A DNA stretch of 58,121 bases from CAYQOX01 sp964419335 (GTDB lineage Bacteria; Hinthialibacterota; Hinthialibacteria; Hinthialibacterales; Hinthialibacteraceae): assembly GCA_964419335.1 (NCBI GenBank), contig CAYQOX010000033.1, forward strand, positions 1 to 58,121, read 5' to 3'. The notes beneath the pieces are model-generated. The model saw only the letters and a list, made by a program, of their open reading frames with translations. It made no database searches and had not been told where the DNA came from. A program made the position numbers and the translations under genes. The number at the start of each line of letters is the position of its first letter. Position 1 is the stretch's first letter. Below are positions 53,053 through 58,121 of the stretch, in pieces.

Positions 53053-54126
53053 TTAACTAGCGGCTAAAGAAACGTGTTTGTAACGGATAAACGGTTCCCT
53101 GCCGGTTCCATGCAATTTTTCTGAGAGGCGAGGAAAAGCGGGTTTCAGTCCGGTTTCCCTGAGGGTCGCAAAAAGCCGTTCTGGCCGTCCCCAATCGCTC
53201 CAAAGGATGTTGTGCATGGGTATGACCGAACAATGGCTCGCGATAGGTGATAAAAAATCGGAGGAGAAGTCACAAGGTTGAATTTGGCTATTATCGTGCT
53301 GAAGGTCGATCCGTATATTGGTTTTTGTTTTTTCCTGATCGTGTTCATGTTTTTTGAATTGGGCTGATTGGAAGGCATGCATCCATTTTCCCAAAGAGTG
53401 TTGTCCCAAATCCCAGAGGGTTTGGGCCTTGGATAAGGTAATCATGGTGTTCCATAGACCGCCGCTGCAATACAACCATTCTGCATAATAACGATGGGGT
53501 TTTTCAAAAAACTTATCAACTTCATAGGCTGGATACTTTTTAGGGTTAGAATCGAACAACTCATTTGCTTCACTACGAGGAAGAATCCAGCCATAATCAA
53601 GTTCCAGCGAAGAAGGTACAGCGCCTAAGAGAAAAACCCGTTCAGGAGATTCACAGACGTAGTTGAAAACCTCCTTCACCGTTTGGACAAAGAAGTTGAT
53701 TGGATGGATGAAATGATCGGCGGGAAAAACAGCAATCTCGGCGTGGGGATCTTCTTGGAGGATACACGATAAGGCAAAGAAAACAGCACAAGCGGTACCC
53801 TTTTTGCAAGTTTCTTCGATTATTCTTCCCTTAAAATGGGACAATCCCTCGCTTTCTAAGTAAGGAAAATGATTGCGGCTTACGACCAAAACAATATTCT
53901 CTTCCGAGACACATTGTTTAGCGCGGTTCAATGTATGTTGCAACATGGTTTTATTGCCGGTGAATCGGCAATATTGTTTAGGGCGAGGGGTAGCCAGCCA
54001 CCCTTCGACAAAAGAGCGCATTCGACTTCCATCCCCTCCGGACAAGACGATTGCCCAGCGCTTATGGGGATGCTCACGATGAGGATTTCCGTGAAAATTA
54101 TGTAGTCCATTCGAATCCTGAATCAC
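53053..54126 (-). CDS. Mannose-1-phosphate guanylyltransferase-like nucleotidyltransferase
   Basis: About 357 residues. NTP-transferase core: WAIVLSGGDGSRMRSFVEGWLATPRPKQYCRF (signature GGxGxR...PKQY), TACAVFFALSCI, EIAVFPADHFIHP, LELDYGWILPRSEAN and FFEKPHRYYAEWLYCSGGLWNTMI. These order as in GDP-mannose pyrophosphorylases, without the isomerase domain or the left-handed beta-helix of related enzymes. GTG start after AAGGCGG. It shares an operon with the sigma-54 activator, which may indicate co-regulation of polysaccharide precursors. Confidence 0.88.
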   Translation of the reverse strand: MIQDSNGLHNFHGNPHREHPHKRWAIVLSGGDGSRMRSFVEGWLATPRPKQYCRFTGNKTMLQHTLNRAKQCVSEENIVLVVSRNHFPYLESEGLSHFKGRIIEETCKKGTACAVFFALSCILQEDPHAEIAVFPADHFIHPINFFVQTVKEVFNYVCESPERVFLLGAVPSSLELDYGWILPRSEANELFDSNPKKYPAYEVDKFFEKPHRYYAEWLYCSGGLWNTMITLSKAQTLWDLGQHSLGKWMHAFQSAQFKKHEHDQEKTKTNIRIDLQHDNSQIQPCDFSSDFLSPIASHCSVIPMHNILWSDWGRPERLFATLRETGLKPAFPRLSEKLHGTGREPFIRYKHVSLAAS

Positions 54127-54300
54127 AAGAGAATCCGCCTTTCCAATACTTTCAGTGCAAACGTTTTGGGCTTATATATAGAGTTACTAGAAAACGAGAA
54201 GAAATCAATTAGGAAAATACTTAAAGTTCTTTGGGTACAAATCCTAGAAAAGAAGAGAATTCTAGGGTTTGCCCCTAGGCAAGGTGGGTAGAGAAAGAGA

Positions 54301-54657
54301 TTATTTGCTGAGTATATTCAACTTATCGAGGAGCTTAGAAATCATGGAGCGGGGGTGATTCACTACATTCTCCAATTCATACAAATCAATCTCAATGAAG
54401 CGAGAGAAAGCTTGTTTGAAGGGCTCATCGATAACCAGTGCCCCATTTTCAAAGCGAACGGTGAAGTGAAACACATCCTTACCATTCACAGCGATGTAAA
54501 ACGGGGAGAGAAAGTTCACTTTTTCAAACAATTCCTTTTTCTTGTATTCGTCTTTGGAATGCAACGCTTCATTCACGTGGTATAAAGCTTGATTTAAAAC
54601 GGAGTACGTATATTTTTTGTCCATCATCGTTACAAAAATTGATAAAAGTTGTTTCAC
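54301..54657 (-). CDS. Small hypothetical protein
   Basis: 118 residues, no family recognised. Central part NGKDVFHFTVRFENGALVIDEPFKQAFSRFIEIDLYELENVVNHPRSMISKLLDKLNIL looks like a compact alpha/beta fold. No signal or membrane segment. GTG start at 54657 with AGGA about 10 nt upstream; the AGGA lies at the foot of a 7-bp inverted repeat CTACAAT/ATTGTAG (54670-54687), which might tune translation. An in-frame ATG (54624) is also possible but has no ribosome site. Confidence 0.6.
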   Translation of the reverse strand: MKQLLSIFVTMMDKKYTYSVLNQALYHVNEALHSKDEYKKKELFEKVNFLSPFYIAVNGKDVFHFTVRFENGALVIDEPFKQAFSRFIEIDLYELENVVNHPRSMISKLLDKLNILSK

Positions 54658-55122
54658 TTTGCTTTATTCCTACAATCATCATTGTAGCAAGATATTTGCC
54701 AATTCTCATCAACAAAACAAAGAACTTTGGGATTATCCAAAATATTGAATAGCATAAAATATTACATTTTTGAACCAGTATTCAAGAAAAAAAAGTAGTG
54801 ATTACTATTTACACAATTCGTGTGTATATGGTTTACAAAATATCGTTTTTTTTAAATATTCATTTAAATTAAGAAGCAACTTTCATTATTGCTTTTTGGG
54901 TGACACCCGCATAAACCTCAAAAGGTTCTCGATATAACCCTTGCCAGAAAAGAAGATTTATTTTGTATTTTCGACGGTGGTACGAAAAAAGTTAATGTTT
55001 ATAATAATAATTTATTCAGTAAACTTTAATTGAGGATTCGACGTGGGGCATAAAAATCTCTAAAAAATTAGGTGGACAAGTCTTTGTTTGACTTGATCAT
55101 CCTGAGGTGAACCTAATAATAA
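54658..55122. other. AT-rich intergenic leader region
   Basis: About 465 bp without a convincing long gene. It holds an inverted repeat CTACAAT/ATTGTAG (54670-54687), a GGGTG-A-CACCC palindrome (54898-54908), and AACCT-CAAA-AGGTT (54914-54927), the last two adjacent and with alternative pairing AGGTT/AACCC downstream. A TATAAT lies at 55000-55005 with a weak -35; a TTGACT at 55088 is another weak candidate. It may hold a leader RNA for the kinase operon; nothing is recognised as a known riboswitch. Confidence 0.5.
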
Positions 55123-55290
55123 ATGAATCATACGCATAAATTTAAATTTTTCATTGCCAAAGAGGAAGCAGGTGATACCATTTACTCATTATGGAGTGCG
55201 CTGTGTCGCCACGAAAAGAGCCAAGAAGGAAATGGAGAAATTTGGTTGAGGGTTTCGATAAGAGCCCCTATGGAAAAACATTATGGTTGA
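55123..55290 (+). CDS. Possible 55-codon small protein overlapping the kinase start
   Basis: Open frame ATG (55123) to TGA (55288-55290): MNHTHKFKFFIAKEEAGDTI, then YSLWSALCRHEKSQEGNG and EIWLRVSIRAPMEKHYG. Its stop overlaps the ATG of the PfkB kinase (55283) by 8 bp, in a +1-type offset that would permit translational coupling, as in the next junction (kinase to HAD phosphatase, also 8 bp). GAGGTG lies upstream but at a loose ~15-nt spacing. The peptide has a normal amino-acid mix, but homology is unknown. Confidence 0.4.
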   Translation: MNHTHKFKFFIAKEEAGDTIYSLWSALCRHEKSQEGNGEIWLRVSIRAPMEKHYG

Positions 55291-56221
55291 TACGAAAATA
55301 TTAGAAATTCATAACAAGAAACCCGCCATTTATGGAGAAGTCCTCTTTGATATTCTGCCTGGCAATGAAGCCAAATTAGGGGGAGCCCCATTCAATGTAG
55401 CATGGCATCTGCAAGGCCTGGGGTATAATCCCCTGTTTATAAGCCGGGTAGGCCAAGATGAGCGCGGCCAAGAAGTGCTGAAGCTCATGAACAATTGGAA
55501 CATGATCATCGAGGGCCTGCAACAGGATCCGGAGCATGAGACCGGGCAAGTGGTTGTGGATTTTAAAAACAATCAACCTCACTACAACATCAAAGAAAAT
55601 CAGGCCTATGATCATATTCAGTGGGAAGAGGCACAACGGGTGGTGATGAAAGAGTTGCCGGGGTTACTCTACCATGGGTCCTTGATTTATCGGTCGAAAG
55701 AATCGCGTGAGACATTAAACAAACTACGATCGAAACTCCATTTGCATACGTTTGTCGATCTCAATTTACGTGCTCCCTGGTGGGATCGTGAGTTGGTGGA
55801 AGATATTCTCGTGAATACCTCCTGGTTGAAAGTGAATTCGGAGGAACTCGAGGAGATATGCCGGCCGTTGATGAAAGAAGACTTGAGTTCTGAAAAGAAA
55901 GCCAAATATGTCATGGATCAATATCCATTGGATTTGATCATTGTAACCCAAGGAGAAAAAGGAAGTTTTGTTATCACCAAGAATCAACAAATCTTTGTCG
56001 CCTTACCCAAACGGGTCGCGGAGCTTGCCGATACGATAGGAGCAGGCGATGCGTTTACAGCAGTGTTTCTCATCGGTTTGATTGAGAAATGGACTATCGA
56101 TGAATCGTTGCAGCGGGCGACTGAATTTGCTTCGTCGATATGTCAAATCCAAGGGGCGTTGTCTCATGACCCCACTTTTTACAGAACTTATTTGCAAAAA
56201 TGGGGGGTACGGCATGGATAA
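55283..56221 (+). CDS. PfkB-family carbohydrate kinase (fructokinase-like)
   Basis: 312 residues. ATP-dependent sugar kinase: N-terminal substrate motif AKLGGAPFNVAWHLQGLGYNPLFISRVGQDERGQEVL, C-terminal signature ELADTIGAGDAFTAVFLIG, and IIVTQGEKGSFVIT. PfkB members phosphorylate fructose, ribose, and others; the adjacent sucrose-phosphate-phosphatase-like gene, overlapping by 8 bp, favours fructokinase in sucrose or related disaccharide metabolism. No sucrose-phosphate synthase is in the window. Confidence 0.9.
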   Translation: MVDTKILEIHNKKPAIYGEVLFDILPGNEAKLGGAPFNVAWHLQGLGYNPLFISRVGQDERGQEVLKLMNNWNMIIEGLQQDPEHETGQVVVDFKNNQPHYNIKENQAYDHIQWEEAQRVVMKELPGLLYHGSLIYRSKESRETLNKLRSKLHLHTFVDLNLRAPWWDRELVEDILVNTSWLKVNSEELEEICRPLMKEDLSSEKKAKYVMDQYPLDLIIVTQGEKGSFVITKNQQIFVALPKRVAELADTIGAGDAFTAVFLIGLIEKWTIDESLQRATEFASSICQIQGALSHDPTFYRTYLQKWGVRHG

Positions 56222-56942
56222 GAAAAAATTGCTGATTACGGATATTGATCACACGCTCATCGGCAATCCCAGAGCCTTAAAGCAACTTATAGAGTTGATC
56301 CAATCCGTTCAGAATAAGTTACTCTTTGGCATTGCCACGGGACGAAATATTGAGAGTACACGAAAAATCCTGCATGATTGGAATATTCCTTTGCCCTCTG
56401 TGATGGTGACAGCGGTGGGCACAGAAATTTACTATGGTGATGGGGAAAACATGGATCACGATTGGGAAAAACATATCCAACACGATTGGTTCCCGGAAAA
56501 AATCAAACGGGTGATGAGCCGTTTTCCGGGGTTGGAATCCCAACCCGAGGATGTCCAACGCCCCTATAAATTGAGTTATTACTCGGGTGGGGAATATAAA
56601 ATCAGTAAATATGAAGTGATGAAAGAATTAATGGAATATCATTTATTAACCAAAGTGATTCAGGCCAAGGAAATTTTTTTGGATATTCTACCTATACGTG
56701 CTTCGAAGGGGCTTGCGATTGAGTATGTAGCTCGAAAGTTAGAGATTCCTATGGAGCGAATTTTAGTTGCCGGAGATTCGGGTAACGATGAAGAGATGTT
56801 GTTTTCTACGCCCAAAGGGATTGTCGTTGGAAATTATAGTCATGAATTGGATTATCTCAAAAAGAAGAATGGAGTTTACTTTGCGAAAGGGCATTTTGCC
56901 TCAGGTATTTTAGAAGGCATTCAACATTTCCAATTTATTTAA
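56214..56942 (+). CDS. HAD-family sucrose-6-phosphate-phosphatase-like hydrolase
   Basis: 242 residues. HAD motif I LLITDIDHTLIG (Asp10/Asp12), motif II region LFGIATGRNIESTRKIL, cap with AVGTEIYYGDGENMDHDWEKHIQHDWFPEKIKRV, motif III Lys in RASKGLAIEYVARKLEI, and motif IV GDSGNDEEMLFSTPKGIVVGNYSHEL. The GTEIYY and YKLSYY-type segments are those of sucrose/mannosylfructose-phosphate phosphatases. ATG 56214 overlaps the kinase stop by 8 bp; the ORF upstream of it is the kinase in another frame. Suggests a compatible-solute or sucrose pathway with the kinase. Confidence 0.88.
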   Translation: MDKKKLLITDIDHTLIGNPRALKQLIELIQSVQNKLLFGIATGRNIESTRKILHDWNIPLPSVMVTAVGTEIYYGDGENMDHDWEKHIQHDWFPEKIKRVMSRFPGLESQPEDVQRPYKLSYYSGGEYKISKYEVMKELMEYHLLTKVIQAKEIFLDILPIRASKGLAIEYVARKLEIPMERILVAGDSGNDEEMLFSTPKGIVVGNYSHELDYLKKKNGVYFAKGHFASGILEGIQHFQFI

Positions 56943-57002
56943 CTATAGCCTCGCTGGATGATCTTCCATTTTGCTAAAATCTAGATAGGAGTCTATTAAG
57001 AA

Positions 57003-58067
57003 ATGAAAGCATTAATTCCCTGCGCAGGAAAAGGAACGCGGTTGCGTCCGCTTACATTCACGAATGCAAAACCGATAATTCCTATCGCCAATAAGCCACT
57101 GGTTGTTTATGCCATTGATGCCCTTAAAGAAGTGGGGATTACGGATATCGGCATTGTTGTGGGTGAATATACAAAGGATATCAAAAAAATCCTCGGTGAT
57201 GGAAGCCGTTATGGGGTAAAGATTACTTATATCATGCAGGATGATCCCAAAGGTATTTCTCATACGATTATGATTTCAAAAGATTTTCTTGGCGATTCTC
57301 CTTTTGTAATGTATTTGGGGGATAATCTGTTGCAATTTGGGATAAAACCGGCGGTAGAAAAATTTCGAAACAATACAAGCAATGCAGTATTGGTCTTAAA
57401 AGAAACGGATAAACCGGAACTATATGGCATCGCGGTGGTTGAAAACAATCAGGTGGTACGTCTGATAGAAAAACCCAAGGATTCACCATCCAATCTGGCT
57501 GCGATTGGAGTGTATGTATTTGATAAATCCATCCATCCTATTATTGATAATTTAAAACCTTCTGGGCGGGGAGAATTGGAGATTACGGATGCAATTCAAG
57601 GCTTAATTGAGAGCCATGCCAAGGTGGAGCACTGTGTTTTGGATGGATGGTGGATGGATGCGGGGAATCCGGATGATATGTTGGAAGCCAACCGCCTGGT
57701 ATTGCATGATCTTCGCAGCGATATTCGGGGGAAGGTGGATGAATCTTCCAACCTCATTGGGGAAGTCGTGATTGGAGAAGGCAGTACCATTGAGCATAGT
57801 TACATACGGGGCCCCATTATTATAGGAAAAAATTGTCATATCAAGGATGCTTATATAGGAAGTTATACTTCGATCGGGGATCATTCTTCCCTTGAACGTT
57901 GTGAAGTCGAATACAGTGTCATTATGGAGAACTGTGAGGTATGCAATATTGAGGTACGTATTGATGGCAGCATTCTCGGAAAGAACGTAACGGTTACTTA
58001 TAGTGATTATCGGCCAAAATCTTATAAACTCATCTTATCCGATAATAGTTATTCTGAATTAAAGTGA
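57003..58067 (+). CDS. Glucose-1-phosphate thymidylyltransferase (long form, RmlA-type with LbH C-terminus)
   Basis: 354 residues. Nucleotidyltransferase core: MKALIPCAGKGTRLRPLTFTNAKPIIPIANKPL, PFVMYLGDNLLQ and NQVVRLIEKPKDSPSNLAAIGVYVFD. The left-handed beta-helix tail (GEVVIGEGSTIEHSYIRGPIIIGKNCHIKDAYIGSYTSIGDHSSLERCEVEYSVI) identifies the long archaeal/actinomycete-type enzyme that makes dTDP- or UDP-glucose. AGGAG lies about 10 nt before the ATG. The stop is 8 bp before the terminal repeat. The RmlD-like enzyme at 44823 could act in the same pathway. Confidence 0.92.
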   Translation: MKALIPCAGKGTRLRPLTFTNAKPIIPIANKPLVVYAIDALKEVGITDIGIVVGEYTKDIKKILGDGSRYGVKITYIMQDDPKGISHTIMISKDFLGDSPFVMYLGDNLLQFGIKPAVEKFRNNTSNAVLVLKETDKPELYGIAVVENNQVVRLIEKPKDSPSNLAAIGVYVFDKSIHPIIDNLKPSGRGELEITDAIQGLIESHAKVEHCVLDGWWMDAGNPDDMLEANRLVLHDLRSDIRGKVDESSNLIGEVVIGEGSTIEHSYIRGPIIIGKNCHIKDAYIGSYTSIGDHSSLERCEVEYSVIMENCEVCNIEVRIDGSILGKNVTVTYSDYRPKSYKLILSDNSYSELK

Positions 58068-58075
58068 GTTACATT

Positions 58076-58121
58076 GGTGGGCTACGTTTTCCTGCTAAAG
58101 CAGAAAATCTTTGAGCCCACC
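58076..58121. repeat. Palindromic 46-bp repeat, right end of window (same as 1-46)
   Basis: Identical, same orientation, to positions 1-46, starting 8 bp after the RmlA gene's stop. The window therefore has 46-bp direct terminal repeats, either because a dispersed repeat bounds the contig or because the molecule closes on itself. Confidence 0.9.

Noticed and set aside
54898..54945. Known riboswitch class
   Set aside because: Hairpins are short and do not match any class I recognise; kept only as a possible leader structure.

Overview
The window looks like a chromosomal piece of an uncultured, glycan-degrading bacterium. Twin-arginine signals sit on sulfatases and Gfo/Idh/MocA oxidoreductases. 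There are also right-handed beta-helix proteins, a heparinase II/III-type lyase, DUF6807 and ASPIC/UnbV proteins, and a PulG-like prepilin of the kind common in Planctomycetota/Lentisphaerota, Sumerlaeota, Hydrogenedentota and Poribacteria genomes. No rRNA, tRNA, transposase, phage gene or CRISPR array is visible, so the phylum cannot be fixed. Base composition is moderate (roughly mid-40s % GC by eye).

Layout. 1-150: a palindromic repeat and a 33-bp tandem array; the first 46 bp recur exactly at the last 46 bp. 0.3-7 kb: glycan genes (sulfatase, secreted beta-helix protein, WrbA-like flavodoxin, DUF6807 protein, pectate-lyase-fold protein). 7.4-21.4 kb: a bactofilin fused to a glycogen-binding domain, an adenosine-deaminase-family enzyme, a 1.1-kb-codon TPR/FG-GAP/ASPIC protein, DUF342/FapA, NadC, a TPR protein, an orphan histidine kinase, a GT39 membrane glycosyltransferase and an inositol-monophosphatase-family enzyme. 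21.6-32.4 kb: a secreted two-repeat protein, a PTPS/QueD-like protein lacking its cysteine, an SDR, a Gfo/Idh plus HEAT-repeat pair, a CPBP protease, and a three-gene operon (CocE-type hydrolase, secreted DUF2341-like protein, deoxyhypusine-synthase-like protein). 32.5-40.4 kb: a cluster that looks built for sulfated uronic-acid glycans (sulfatase, heparinase II/III lyase, Gfo/Idh, second sulfatase, deacetylase-like protein). 40.4-54.7 kb: a giant GT39 fused to a beta-rich/propeller-like region, a coiled-coil protein, MazG with an RmlD-like reductase, an SDR, a prepilin, a CPA-type antiporter with a TrkA domain, a NifX-like protein with a methyltransferase, and a mannose-1-phosphate guanylyltransferase followed by a sigma-54 activator without a sensor domain. 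54.7-58.1 kb: an AT-rich leader, a 55-codon ORF, a PfkB kinase, a sucrose-phosphate-phosphatase-like HAD enzyme and a long-form RmlA nucleotidyltransferase.

The most unusual non-coding feature is a family of about 190-228-bp interspersed elements at 4.2, 7.1, 12.6 and 17.1 kb, all in the same orientation, with a shared imperfect hairpin in which several differences are G-U-compatible. A fifth fragment, just the tail, is fused to the tandem repeat at the left end. They could be a non-autonomous mobile element or a structured RNA or regulatory element. Other points to follow up are the bactofilin-CBM48 fusion, an 18-bp perfect palindrome across a sulfatase stop codon, three sulfatases with three different non-canonical active-site pentapeptides, and the Cys-to-Arg change in the PTPS-like protein.
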